DNA from: Ruminococcaceae bacterium UBA1036 | GTDB taxonomy: Bacteria > Bacillota > Clostridia > Oscillospirales > Acutalibacteraceae | Length of the DNA stretch: 64,000 nucleotides | Assembly (NCBI GenBank): GCA_002316805.1 | Contig: DCEF01000020.1 | Location: 47,401-111,400, forward strand | Direction: 5' to 3' | Shown: positions 52,668-61,924 of the stretch, piece after piece | How the letters are laid out: each line of letters opens with the position of its first letter | Numbering within the stretch: the first letter of the stretch is position 1 | Position numbers and translations under genes: made by a program | The notes under the pieces: generated by a model | The model's database searches: none | Seen by the model: the letters and a program-made list of their open reading frames with translations, nothing else | Told to the model about the DNA's origin: nothing

Positions 52668-55600
52668 TCAGAGCTTCGACATCTTATCGAGGTGTGCGTA
52701 ATCTTCCTTTGCGTCCTGCTCTGCCTTTGTAAAGAGTTGCTCTGCGCGCTCAGGGAATGAACGTGTCAGCGAGTTGTAACGCACTTCACCCATGATGAAG
52801 TCACGGTAAGAAGCGGTCGGGGCTTTGCTGTCGAGCTGGAGCGGGTTCTTGCCTTCCGCCGCAAGGCGTGGGTCATAGCGGAAGTTTTTCCAGTAGCCTG
52901 CTTCAACAGCTTTCTTCTCTTCGAGCTGTGCAGTGCCCATGCCGGTCTTAATGCCCTGGTTAATGCACGGTGCATAAGCAATTATAATTGACGGGCCGTC
53001 ATAGCTTTCAGCCTCTGTGATTGCCTTAATTGTCTGGTTATAGTCTGCACCCATGGCAATATGTGCAACATACACATAGCCGTAAGTCATGAACATACCC
53101 GGCATATCCTTCTTCTTTGTGGCCTTGCCTGTTGCAGCAAACTGTGCCACAGAGCCCATTGGGGTAGCCTTTGAAGCCTGTCCACCTGTGTTGGAATAAA
53201 CTTCAGTATCAAATATGAGGACATTGACATTTTCGCCTGAAGCGAGGACATGATCAAGGCCGCCAAACCCGATATCGTAGGACCAACCGTCGCCGCCGAA
53301 TATCCAGATGGACTTCTTTGCGAGGTAATCCTTGTCTGCAAGTGTCTTCTTTGCAAGCTCAGCAACCCTGCCGGAGCCGTTTTCAACTTTTTCAAGTTCC
53401 GCAATCAGCTTGTCTGTTGGTTTGCGGTTCTCAGTGCTGCTCTTGAAAGTATTGAAGTAATCTTTGCATGCAGCCTTAAGTGATGCAGTGGCATCAGCAG
53501 AAGCCTGGATCTCTTTGAGGTAGTCAGAGAGGCGTTCGCGGATAGCGTCGTTTGCAAGGGCCATGCCATAACCAAACTCGGCATTGTCTTCGAACAGTGA
53601 GTTGTTCCATGCAGGGCCGAAGCCTTTTGCGTTGCGGGTGTAAGGAGTTGCAGGTTCCGAGCCGCCCCAGATGGACGAGCACCCTGTTGCGTTTGCAATA
53701 TACATCCTGTCGCCGTAAAGCTGTGTGGCAAGTTTTGCGTAAGGAGTCTCGCCGCAGCCGCCGCACGCGCCTGAGAACTCAAGCAGCGGTTTGCGGAACT
53801 GGCTGCCCTTCACGGTATTTGGTTTGAACTTTTCTTCAACTTCTGATTTCTCCGGAAGTGTGTTTCCGTAGTCAAAGCCTTTCTGGCTTTCCATCTGTGT
53901 CTGCATAGGCTTCATTGTAAGGGCCTTGTTGCCCTTCATGCCTGGGCATATAGTTGCGCAGGAACCGCAGCCTGTGCAGTCCATAGTAGAAACTGTGAGC
54001 GCAAACTTCAGGCCAGGCATCATCATCATGTCTTTCGTCTTCATGCCCTTAGGAGCTTTAGCCGCTTCATCAGCATTCATAACTACCGGGCGGATAACAG
54101 CGTGCGGGCAGACGTAAGAGCAGCGGTTGCACTCAATGCAGTTGTCCGGGTTCCACTCAGGGACATCGATTGCAATACCGCGCTTCTCATAGGCAGCTGA
54201 GCCGGACGGAACAGTGCCGTCAGCCATCTTCATCACTTTGGAAACAGGCAGCTCGTCACCATGGTGGCGGTTATCTGGGATAAGCACATTGTTTACATAT
54301 TCCGTAAGCTTAGGGTCGCCGCAGTCGACTTTCGTCTCCTTTGTGTCGTCCGTAGCGTTCTTCCATGACTCCGGAACATTTATCTTTACGAATTCATTAG
54401 CGCCGCGCTCAATAGCATCGTGGTTCATCTTGACTATCTTTTCGCCCTTTTTGCTGTAAGACTTCGTTGCGGCGTCTTTCATATACTGGATAGCCTGCTC
54501 CTTCGGGATAATATTAGCAATCGTGAAGAATGCGGACTGAAGGATTGTGTTTATGCGCTTGCCAAGGCCGATTTCCTTGCCGAGTTTTACACCGTTAATG
54601 GTGTATAAATTAATGTTGTTGTTGGCGATATATCTCTTCATCTTGGCCGGCAAGTATTTGTCGAGCTCTTTTTCGTCCCATTCGCAGTTGAGGAGGAAAC
54701 TGCCGCCCGGCTTAAGGTCTTCGACCATGTCGTAACTGTACACATAGGAAGGCTTATGGCATGCAACAAAGTCAGCCTTTGTAATGTAGTAAGTTGACTT
54801 AATCGGTTTCTTGCCAAAGCGCAGGTGCGAAATTGTAAGGCCGCCCGACTTCTTCGAGTCGTATGCGAAATAGCCCTGTGCATACATGTCTGTGTGGTCG
54901 CCTATAATCTTGATGGAGTTCTTGTTCGCGCCGACCGTGCCGTCTGCGCCAAGGCCCCAGAACTTGCAGGAATGTGTCCCTTCCGAAGTGGTGTCCGGAT
55001 TCTCTTTGACGTCGAGGGACAGGTGCGTAACATCATCGTCAATGCCGATGGTGAAGCCCTTCTTCGGCGCTGAGGATTCCATGTTGCGGTAAACTGCGAT
55101 AATCTGGCCCGGGTTGGTGTCTTTTGAGCCGAGGCCGTAGCGTCCGCCGTAAACAGGCACAGAACCGAACTCAGTGTCTTTCAGTGCCGCGATAACATCA
55201 AGGTAAAGCGGCTCGCCGATTGACCCGCGTTCCTTTGTGCGGTCAAGCACGCTTATCTTTTTCACTGTCTTCGGAAGCACAGCAGTGAGGTACTTCGGAA
55301 CAAACGGACGGTAGAGGTGGACTTTTACAAGCCCTACTTTCCTGCCGCGCGCGTTCAGGTAATCGACAACTTCTTCTGCGCACTCGCAAACAGAGCCCAT
55401 CGCAATGATGACTTCTGTGGCGTCCGGCGCGCCGTAGTAGTTGAACGGCTTATAATCAGTACCAATTTTCTTGTTGACTTTGTTCATATACTCAACAACG
55501 ACTTCCGGGAAGGCGTTGTAGTGTGAGTTGCACGCTTCATTGACCTGGAAGAACAAATCGTCGTTCTCCGAAGTGCCCCTTGTTACCGGATGCTCCGGGT

Positions 55601-56228
55601 TCATGGCATTGCGGCGGAACTTTTCGACTGCCTCCCAGTCGAGCATATCTGCAAGGTCCTTGTCATCCCATACATGGATCTTCTGGATTTCATGCGATGT
55701 GCGGAACCCATCGAAGAAGTGCATTACAGGCATGCTGCCCTTAATTGCCGCAAGGTGGGCAACTGCGCCGAGGTCCATGCATTCCTGTGGGCTGTTTGAG
55801 CACAGCATTGCCCAGCCTGTCTGGCGGCAGGCATAAACATCTGAATGGTCGCCGAAAATGCACAGTGCCTGTGTGGAAAGGGAGCGCGCTGCAACATGCA
55901 TGACGGCCGGGAGCATTTCGCCGGCAATCTTGTACATATTCGGTATCATAAGCAGAAGGCCCTGTGAAGCCGTATATGTGGTTGTCAGGGCACCTGCTGC
56001 AAGTGAGCCATGGACTGCACCTGAAGCGCCGCCTTCAGACTGCATTTCTGTGATCTTTACCGGCCGCCCAAAAAGGTTTTTCCTGTTTGCTGCAGCCATT
56101 TTATCGGTCTCATCGGCCATGACAGATGATGGTGTGATAGGGTAGATGGCCGAAACGTCGGTAAATGCATACGAAGCATATGCCGCGGCGTTATTGCCAT
56201 CCATGGTCTTCATTTTTCTTGAATCCAT
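52668..56228 (-). CDS. nifJ: Pyruvate:ferredoxin (flavodoxin) oxidoreductase, single chain
   Basis: A 1186-residue PFOR with all domains in one chain. The N-terminal pyruvate part has AYASYAFTDVSAIYPITPSS; the CoA/gamma part follows around residues 400-600. Two [4Fe-4S] motifs are near residue 690 (CIECNRCSYVCPH) and 745 (CTGCGSCATICPG). The TPP domain has CGGCGETPYAKL, GGDGWSYDIGFGGLDHV and YSNTGGQASKATP. It turns pyruvate and CoA into acetyl-CoA, CO2 and reduced ferredoxin, a probable electron source for the NifH-like protein. Start with AAGGAGG upstream. Confidence 0.97.
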   Translation of the reverse strand: MDSRKMKTMDGNNAAAYASYAFTDVSAIYPITPSSVMADETDKMAAANRKNLFGRPVKITEMQSEGGASGAVHGSLAAGALTTTYTASQGLLLMIPNMYKIAGEMLPAVMHVAARSLSTQALCIFGDHSDVYACRQTGWAMLCSNSPQECMDLGAVAHLAAIKGSMPVMHFFDGFRTSHEIQKIHVWDDKDLADMLDWEAVEKFRRNAMNPEHPVTRGTSENDDLFFQVNEACNSHYNAFPEVVVEYMNKVNKKIGTDYKPFNYYGAPDATEVIIAMGSVCECAEEVVDYLNARGRKVGLVKVHLYRPFVPKYLTAVLPKTVKKISVLDRTKERGSIGEPLYLDVIAALKDTEFGSVPVYGGRYGLGSKDTNPGQIIAVYRNMESSAPKKGFTIGIDDDVTHLSLDVKENPDTTSEGTHSCKFWGLGADGTVGANKNSIKIIGDHTDMYAQGYFAYDSKKSGGLTISHLRFGKKPIKSTYYITKADFVACHKPSYVYSYDMVEDLKPGGSFLLNCEWDEKELDKYLPAKMKRYIANNNINLYTINGVKLGKEIGLGKRINTILQSAFFTIANIIPKEQAIQYMKDAATKSYSKKGEKIVKMNHDAIERGANEFVKINVPESWKNATDDTKETKVDCGDPKLTEYVNNVLIPDNRHHGDELPVSKVMKMADGTVPSGSAAYEKRGIAIDVPEWNPDNCIECNRCSYVCPHAVIRPVVMNADEAAKAPKGMKTKDMMMMPGLKFALTVSTMDCTGCGSCATICPGMKGNKALTMKPMQTQMESQKGFDYGNTLPEKSEVEEKFKPNTVKGSQFRKPLLEFSGACGGCGETPYAKLATQLYGDRMYIANATGCSSIWGGSEPATPYTRNAKGFGPAWNNSLFEDNAEFGYGMALANDAIRERLSDYLKEIQASADATASLKAACKDYFNTFKSSTENRKPTDKLIAELEKVENGSGRVAELAKKTLADKDYLAKKSIWIFGGDGWSYDIGFGGLDHVLASGENVNVLIFDTEVYSNTGGQASKATPMGSVAQFAATGKATKKKDMPGMFMTYGYVYVAHIAMGADYNQTIKAITEAESYDGPSIIIAYAPCINQGIKTGMGTAQLEEKKAVEAGYWKNFRYDPRLAAEGKNPLQLDSKAPTASYRDFIMGEVRYNSLTRSFPERAEQLFTKAEQDAKEDYAHLDKMSKL

Positions 56229-56293
56229 GACAATATTTCCTCCTTATGGTTGATTGAACTATACAGGTATACATTATATTAAGCACATATATG

Positions 56294-56322
56294 ATATTAT
56301 CATTTTTTGTAGAGTATGTAAA
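56294..56322 (-). promoter_or_regulatory. PFOR gene promoter
   Basis: On the minus strand TTTACA (56322-56317), 17 bp, TAATAT (56299-56294), giving a leader of roughly 60 nt. Confidence 0.6.
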
Positions 56323-56573
56323 GTTAAAAGGCATAAAATATATATGAACGCTCATGGGTAGTTTTAGAGGCAAAACTTTTATTATTTATGCACGGAAACA
56401 TGCTTGCAATTTGACAGGAAAGTGAAGAAAACATACAATAATAATTGTTATAGGCTAACTTGCTGCGTAAAGCACTCCGGCTCAAAGCCTGCACGCTTCT
56501 TTATCTTTAAACAGCAGGGTCCTGCCGGATTTAAAAATATTGTTTTAATTCTGTCTCTTGAAAGGGGAAAAAT
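56323..56573. other. Divergent intergenic region
   Basis: No gene is recognised. It should contain the plus-strand promoter for the CNNM gene; I cannot point to a clear one. Confidence 0.4.
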
Positions 56574-58025
56574 ATGCCTCCTGAACCTGCCGGTTCCGCT
56601 ATCTCTGCCATACCTCTTGCAGCTGCCGGAAAACCGGCTTCCGGAAATGTCTGGGGCGCAATCATCCTGCTCATCGTACTTACGCTTATAAACGCATTCT
56701 TTTCCGGCTGCGAAATAGCCGTAGTCACCACCAAAGACACTAAGGTGGAAAAGATGGCCGAAAGCGGCGACAAAAGGGCACGCAGGCTTTTAAAACTCAC
56801 GTCTGACTCAAGCCGGTTTTTCTCGACGATACAGATCGGTGTAACACTGGCAGGCTTCCTGTCATCAGCTGCTGCCTCGCAAAGCTTTGCCGGAAGGCTT
56901 TCTTCAGCACTTTCGTTCCTGCCTTTTTCGCAGTCCACGGTAAATGGGATTTCAACTCTTCTCATCACGCTTATCCTCTCTTATTTTTCGCTTGTGTTCG
57001 GTGAGCTTGTGCCTAAAAAAATTGCAATGAATCGCGCCGACCAGATTTCACTGCGCTACGCCGGAGTGCTTAACGGCATTGCGGCCGTGTTCCGTCCGCT
57101 CGTCTCGCTGCTGACGGCCTCTACAAACGGAATCCTGCGCCTTCTTGGCATTGACCCGAGGGACACAGAAAAGCCCGTGACAAAAGAAGAAATCCTGATG
57201 ATGGTTGACGCCGGCGAAGAAAAAGGCGTTATCGACGAAGAAGCAAAAGATATGATTTCAAATATCTTCGACTTCAACGACAGCACCGTAAGCGAAGTAA
57301 TGACGCACCGCACAGAGGTAGAGGCAGTTGAAGACACCTCCTCTGTTCAAGACGTTGTGGAGCTTTCGCGCAGGCGCGGATTTTCGCGCATACCTGTTTA
57401 CCACGATGACCTCGACAATCTGCTCGGGATTATTTATGTGAAGGATCTCCTTAAATATGTTGGCACGCCTGTTGGCCCGAATATAAAGCTTACCGATATC
57501 ATGCGGCTTGCCTATTTCGTGCCGGAAAGCAAGCTCTGCGCCGACCTGTTTTCTGAGATGACGGCCCACAAACTGCAGATTGCCGTTGTTGTAGACGAGT
57601 ACGGCGGAACAGCAGGCATAATCACAATTGAAGACCTTCTTGAATCCATTGTCGGCAACATGGAAGACGAATACGACATAGACGGCAATGAAATCCACCG
57701 CGAAGGCGACAACCGCTACAGTGTAGACGGCACAACGCCTGTTGAGGATATCTCGGACCTTACTGGCGTTGAGCTTCCGAGCGGCGAGTATGACACAATC
57801 GCCGGCTTTATGATGGAGCAGCTTGGCCACATACCAAAGCCAGACGAGCACCCCCATATAAAATTCAAAAATCTGACGCTCACGGTGGACGCAATGGACG
57901 AGCGCCGCATCGCGCGCATCACCATAGAGAAGGAGACTGCAAAGCCGCAGAACACTGCCGGGCATGCGCAGCAGAAGCTTCCTCATGGCCCGCCTAAAGG
58001 CGAAGCGGGCCATATTGGAAAATAG
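56574..58025 (+). CDS. CNNM/CBS-domain membrane protein (HlyC/CorC family)
   Basis: A 483-residue protein. After an Ala/Pro-rich start there is a CNNM domain with three or four membrane segments (about residues 28-50, 90-115, 125-150), including FFSGCEIAVVTT and FGELVPKKIAMNRADQI. Two CBS motifs follow (MTHRTEVEAVEDTSSVQDVV; GIITIEDLLESIVGNMEDEY), then the CorC/HlyC C-terminal domain. The family exports magnesium or cobalt ions or guards against their excess. GAAAGGGG lies before the ATG. Confidence 0.9.
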   Translation: MPPEPAGSAISAIPLAAAGKPASGNVWGAIILLIVLTLINAFFSGCEIAVVTTKDTKVEKMAESGDKRARRLLKLTSDSSRFFSTIQIGVTLAGFLSSAAASQSFAGRLSSALSFLPFSQSTVNGISTLLITLILSYFSLVFGELVPKKIAMNRADQISLRYAGVLNGIAAVFRPLVSLLTASTNGILRLLGIDPRDTEKPVTKEEILMMVDAGEEKGVIDEEAKDMISNIFDFNDSTVSEVMTHRTEVEAVEDTSSVQDVVELSRRRGFSRIPVYHDDLDNLLGIIYVKDLLKYVGTPVGPNIKLTDIMRLAYFVPESKLCADLFSEMTAHKLQIAVVVDEYGGTAGIITIEDLLESIVGNMEDEYDIDGNEIHREGDNRYSVDGTTPVEDISDLTGVELPSGEYDTIAGFMMEQLGHIPKPDEHPHIKFKNLTLTVDAMDERRIARITIEKETAKPQNTAGHAQQKLPHGPPKGEAGHIGK

Positions 58026-58030
58026 CTTTT

Positions 58031-58075
58031 GGGTCAGTCGCAACATCCTGACCTTAAACTAAACTACGGAGGAAT
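58031..58075 (+). ncRNA. preQ1-I riboswitch upstream of queT
   Basis: GGTCAG (58032-58037) and CTGACC (58048-58053) form the P1 stem around the loop TCGCAACATC. An A-rich tail, TTAAACTAAACTACGG, can pair back into the loop as the H-type pseudoknot. The tail runs into the ribosome site GGAGG (58068-58072) ten bases from the queT ATG, so preQ1 binding should hide the ribosome site and repress translation. Confidence 0.8.
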
Positions 58076-58080
58076 TAAAA

Positions 58081-58632
58081 ATGAACCAGAAATCAAGCCC
58101 AATATTTTACATCACCAAAAGTGCCGTGATTGCCGCTGCCTACGCGGCCCTCACATATCTCGCCGCCATTGTAAACCTTGCCTACGGCCCAGTTCAGTTC
58201 CGCTTCTCAGAAGCGCTGACCATACTGCCGGCGTTTACGTCATCCGCCATTCCCGGCCTTACAATCGGCTGCTTCCTCTCAAACATAATAAGCGGTTACG
58301 GCGTCTATGATATGGTGTTCGGCACACTGGCAACATTCCTTGCAGCCGTGCTGACACGCCTGCTGCGCAATGTGCGCTTCCATGACGTTCCTGTGCTCGC
58401 ACCGCTGCCGCCGGTCATAGTCAACGCGCTGATGGTAGGCCTTGAAATCACCGTTGTTGCAAACGGCAAGCTCGATATGGCTGCCCTGCATCACTTCAAC
58501 TGGATACTTTTCTGGACAAACGCCGCTTCTGTCGGCCTTGGCGAGCTTGTAGTCTGCTGTGCGCTCGGCCTTCCGCTTGCAGTTATAATAGAGAAAAACA
58601 AGTCGCTTAAATCCATTCTGCAGGATACATAA
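58081..58632 (+). CDS. queT: QueT, queuosine-precursor ECF transporter S component
   Basis: A 183-residue membrane protein with about six hydrophobic segments: AVIAAAYAALTYLAAIVNLA, VQFRFSEALTILPAFTSSA (the QueT signature) and ISGYGVYDMVFGTLATFLAA. QueT proteins capture a queuosine precursor (preQ0, preQ1 or queuine) and work with a shared ECF module that is not in the window. The preQ1 riboswitch directly upstream supports the assignment. Confidence 0.93.
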   Translation: MNQKSSPIFYITKSAVIAAAYAALTYLAAIVNLAYGPVQFRFSEALTILPAFTSSAIPGLTIGCFLSNIISGYGVYDMVFGTLATFLAAVLTRLLRNVRFHDVPVLAPLPPVIVNALMVGLEITVVANGKLDMAALHHFNWILFWTNAASVGLGELVVCCALGLPLAVIIEKNKSLKSILQDT

Positions 58633-58661
58633 AGCTTTTTTGAGCAAGCGCCGTAAAATTT

Positions 58662-58690
58662 ATCCCCGCCGGTTTGGCGGGGATTTTTTT
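58662..58690 (+). terminator. Terminator after queT
   Basis: ATCCCCGCC pairs with GGCGGGGAT around GGTTT and is followed by a run of seven T. Confidence 0.9.
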
Positions 58691-58783
58691 GCCTGCCGCC
58701 ATCAGCGCGAAGCGTACAGCCGAATATTTCCCTTCCTTCCGGCAAAAATACATATGGAAATTCTGCTTGAAAGAAGGGCTATT

Positions 58784-59227
58784 TTGACTGTCACAAAAAA
58801 TGAGTACCAGTCAATGGTGAAAAAGGCTTCGCCCACATCCACATATGCCAGAGATTTCCTGATGGCCTTTGTTTTCGGCGGCGGCATATGCGTGCTCGGA
58901 CAATGCTTTTTAAGCCTTTACAGGTATGCGGGCATGGATGACGACACCGCCGGAGCTTTTGTCTCAATCACGCTCATAGGCCTAAGCGCCCTGCTCACGG
59001 CACTGCGCGTCTACGACAACCTTGCAAAATACGGCGGCGCCGGAACGCTTGTGCCTATAACCGGATTTGCCAACTCCGTCGTCGCGCCTGCCATGGAATT
59101 TAAAAGCGAAGGCTTTATACTCGGCATAGGTGCAAAGATGTTCATAATAGCCGGTCCTGTCCTTGTGTACGGCACGGCAGCCTCCATAATTTACGGGCTG
59201 ATATTATGGATTTTCCATCTATATTGA
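58784..59227 (+). CDS. spoVAC: Stage V sporulation protein AC
   Basis: A 147-residue membrane protein with three or four hydrophobic segments: FLMAFVFGGGICVLGQCFLS and GALGAG-like region replaced by NLAKYGGAGTLVPITGFANS with VVAPAMEFKSEGFILGIGAKMF, the SpoVAC signature. It is part of the channel moving dipicolinic acid into the spore and out at germination. The start is probably TTG 58784, with GAAAGAAGGG just upstream. Confidence 0.93.
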   Translation: MTVTKNEYQSMVKKASPTSTYARDFLMAFVFGGGICVLGQCFLSLYRYAGMDDDTAGAFVSITLIGLSALLTALRVYDNLAKYGGAGTLVPITGFANSVVAPAMEFKSEGFILGIGAKMFIIAGPVLVYGTAASIIYGLILWIFHLY

Positions 59228-59253
59228 TTTTTGAGTGAAAGGCAGGCTTGATT

Positions 59254-60279
59254 ATGCCATCAAAAGTCGGCAAATACACAATCCAGTTCCAGACGAACCC
59301 CGCCGTACTCGGGTTTGCCTCCGTAGTTGGTAAAAAAGAAAGCGAAGGGCCTTACGGAAATTCCTTCGACCAGTGCCATAATGACACAACGCTCGGCCAG
59401 CAAAGCTGGGAGAAGGCAGAAAGCCAACTCCAGAATGAAGCTGTGCACCTCGCGCTGAAAAAGGCCAACTTCCAGAGCAGCGACATTGACTTTATCTTCG
59501 CAGGCGACCTCCTCAACCAGTGCATCTCTTCCACCTTCGGCCTTCGCAGCCTCAATATACCTTTCCTCGGGCAGTACGGCGCATGCTCCACCATGGCCCA
59601 AACGCTCGGCATTGCCTCGCTTTTTGTGGAGTCGGGCGCGGCGGTGCGCACAGCCGCTGTCACATCTTCGCACTTCTGCTCCGCAGAGCGCCAGTTCCGC
59701 TATCCGCTTGAGTACGGCGGCCAGCGCACCCCTACGGCCCAGTGGACTGCAACTGCGGCAGGCGCTGTAATACTCGGCTCGCGCAGCCAGTACAAGACGG
59801 CGCCCGTCGGTCTGCAGGCGGCAACCTTCGGGCGCATAACAGACTATGGCATTAAAGACGTAAGCAACATGGGCGCAGCGATGGCGCCCGCCGCCGCAAA
59901 CACGCTTTTAGACTTTTTTAACGACACAGGCACAAACCCGCAGGACTACGACCTTATCCTTACAGGCGACCTCGGATATATCGGTAGCCAACTTCTTGAT
60001 GACATCATGAAGCGCGACGGCAAGGATATCCATACCGTGCACAACGACTGCGGCAAGATGATATATGACCGCAAAAAGCAGGATGTCCACGCAGGCGGCT
60101 CAGGCTGCGGCTGCAGCGCCGCCATCCTCTGCTCGCCTATCCTCCAGCAGATGAGCACGGGGCAGCTTCACAAGGTGCTTTTCATAGGCACCGGCGCGCT
60201 CATGTCCCCAACTTCATCCCAGCAGGGCGAGAGCATACCGGGCGTTGCCCATCTTGTCTACCTTAAATCCCAGCCATAA
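59254..60279 (+). CDS. spoVAD: Stage V sporulation protein AD
   Basis: About 341 residues with a thiolase-like fold: FAGDLLNQCISSTFGLRSL, PFLGQYGACSTMAQTLGIAS, AVTSSHFCSAERQFRYPLEY, TAAGAVIL and HAGGSGCGCSAAIL. SpoVAD binds dipicolinic acid for spore loading. A weak AAAGGCAGG precedes ATG 59254. It comes 26 bp after spoVAC. A terminator follows directly, so no spoVAE or spoVAEB is in this operon. Confidence 0.95.
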   Translation: MPSKVGKYTIQFQTNPAVLGFASVVGKKESEGPYGNSFDQCHNDTTLGQQSWEKAESQLQNEAVHLALKKANFQSSDIDFIFAGDLLNQCISSTFGLRSLNIPFLGQYGACSTMAQTLGIASLFVESGAAVRTAAVTSSHFCSAERQFRYPLEYGGQRTPTAQWTATAAGAVILGSRSQYKTAPVGLQAATFGRITDYGIKDVSNMGAAMAPAAANTLLDFFNDTGTNPQDYDLILTGDLGYIGSQLLDDIMKRDGKDIHTVHNDCGKMIYDRKKQDVHAGGSGCGCSAAILCSPILQQMSTGQLHKVLFIGTGALMSPTSSQQGESIPGVAHLVYLKSQP

Positions 60280-60282
60280 AAA

Positions 60283-60310
60283 AGATGTATCCCGCAATAA
60301 GGATACATCT
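60283..60310. terminator. Bidirectional terminator between spoVAD and the phosphohexomutase gene
   Basis: AGATGTATCC and GGATACATCT form a perfect 10-bp stem with an eight-base loop. AAAAA lies on the left, and a weaker TTTTAAA on the right, of the stem. Confidence 0.75.
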
Positions 60311-60334
60311 GAATTTTAAACTGCCTCAAAGTTT

Positions 60335-61852
60335 TTATGCGGAAAGCGGCGAAAGATCCAGCCTGTTTCTGCATCTGCCAAAAAACGGCGCAAGCTCTTT
60401 TAAAATAGTTTCTACCCCGCCTTTGCTGTCGCTTTCCACATTGAGCGGCATTATCGGGTCATGCACGCTCAGGCGCAGCAGAAACCAGCCGTTGCCGTGG
60501 GATCCATCGAGCGAAACGCGGATTCCCTCATAATTGTCGGGTGCAACAGTCCAGCCAGCCTGTTTGCCGGCATAATCCGTCAGCTCCGAAATTATCTTGT
60601 TTCCACAGGTACGGAAGTCTTCGGCAAGTATCGGGAAGCGCAGTTCCTTTGCCTCAGCCGGCTCTTTAAGCGGCTTCAGCAGGTCATCCAGAGTTTTGCC
60701 CTGCCTGCGCAGTTTTGCGCTTTCTATGATTATTTTTGTGTCGAGGTAAGCGCCGTCGTCAAGAAAATAATTTTCTTTCATCGCCGCATGGCCTGAAGTC
60801 TCTATTGCGAGCGGGCACTCTATCCCTTCGCTGTTAAGCCTCACGGCCTCGTTTATAACGTTGCGGTAGCCGCGCTTGAAACGGTGGTGACGGCCGCCGA
60901 GCGTATTTTCTATATATTCCTTAAGTCCCGTTGAAGTTATAGAGTCGGTGACTATAGTCCCGCCCTGGCAGTCTTGAAGCGCTATTGCCGAAGCGACAGC
61001 AATGAGCCTGTTGCGGTTTATCTCGTTGCCTTTCGCGTCTACCGCTCCCCCGCGGTCGACGTCCGTGTCAAATATAACACCAAGATCGGCTCCGGCTTTT
61101 ACTACGGCACTGCAGACAGATTTCATCGCCGTTTCGTTTTCAGGGTTCGGGATATGGTTTGGAAAACGCCCGTCAGGCTCAAGGAACTGGCTACCCGAAG
61201 TATCAGCCCCAAGCGGCGCAAGCACGTCTTTTGCATAAAAACCGCCCGCCCCGTTTCCGGCATCCACCACAATGTGGAAGCCTTTAAGCGGGTGTTCGTA
61301 GTCTTCTGCGCCGACGCCTTTTTTAATTATTTCACGCAGGCGCGCGCTGTATTTTTCCATGTAATTGATTTTCTCCGCGCTTCCGGTTTTTGTAGCAGGC
61401 CTGTCCCCGTCCTGCGCATGCTGGAGTATCGCCTCGATGTCAGGACCGTCGAGTCCGCCGGCTCGCGTAAAAAATTTGAGGCCGTTGCGGTTGAACGGGT
61501 GGTGGCTTGCCGTTATCTGGACCGAACCGTCGCACGGCATATCCTGCGTCACCATAAACATGGCGGGCGTTGATGAAAGCCCACAGTCAAGCACATGCAC
61601 GCCGCCTACTTTTAAAGCCTGCACAACATCCGCACGCAGGCGCTCCGCAGAAATGCGTGGGTCATGGCCCACGGCTACAGTCAGTGCGGAAACATCTTTC
61701 TTCTCATGTGCCGCAAGCCAAAGCGCAAAGCCTTCGGCCATCCTGCGCACATTATCGTCCGTAAGGTTTACTTTTTCATTCGGCACACCTTCGCTTGCAC
61801 AGCCGCGTATGTCTGTGCCGCTTTTAAATTGCTGCCAGTATTTTGTAAGCAT
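60335..61852 (-). CDS. Phosphomannomutase/phosphoglucomutase
   Basis: A 505-residue alpha-D-phosphohexomutase with four domains: GTDIRG at the substrate entrance, QITASHHPFNRNGLKFF (the Ser of TASHHP, near residue 115, is phosphorylated), the metal loop IFDTDVDRGG, sugar-binding ETSGHAAMK and phosphate-binding SLDGSHGNGWFLLRLS. It interconverts hexose 1- and 6-phosphates. It could handle mannose 1-phosphate from the GH130 enzyme, but no link is shown. Confidence 0.92.
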   Translation of the reverse strand: MLTKYWQQFKSGTDIRGCASEGVPNEKVNLTDDNVRRMAEGFALWLAAHEKKDVSALTVAVGHDPRISAERLRADVVQALKVGGVHVLDCGLSSTPAMFMVTQDMPCDGSVQITASHHPFNRNGLKFFTRAGGLDGPDIEAILQHAQDGDRPATKTGSAEKINYMEKYSARLREIIKKGVGAEDYEHPLKGFHIVVDAGNGAGGFYAKDVLAPLGADTSGSQFLEPDGRFPNHIPNPENETAMKSVCSAVVKAGADLGVIFDTDVDRGGAVDAKGNEINRNRLIAVASAIALQDCQGGTIVTDSITSTGLKEYIENTLGGRHHRFKRGYRNVINEAVRLNSEGIECPLAIETSGHAAMKENYFLDDGAYLDTKIIIESAKLRRQGKTLDDLLKPLKEPAEAKELRFPILAEDFRTCGNKIISELTDYAGKQAGWTVAPDNYEGIRVSLDGSHGNGWFLLRLSVHDPIMPLNVESDSKGGVETILKELAPFFGRCRNRLDLSPLSA

Positions 61853-61924
61853 TCAAATCTCCTCCGAATGTAAGGCCTGACGGCCTGTTAATTAATTGAT
61901 TTTTTAAAAAGGATGGCTCGGAAT

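Noticed and set aside
52668..56228. nifJ as evidence for nitrogen fixation
   Set aside because: Single-chain PFOR is a general fermentative enzyme in anaerobes; the symbol is historical.
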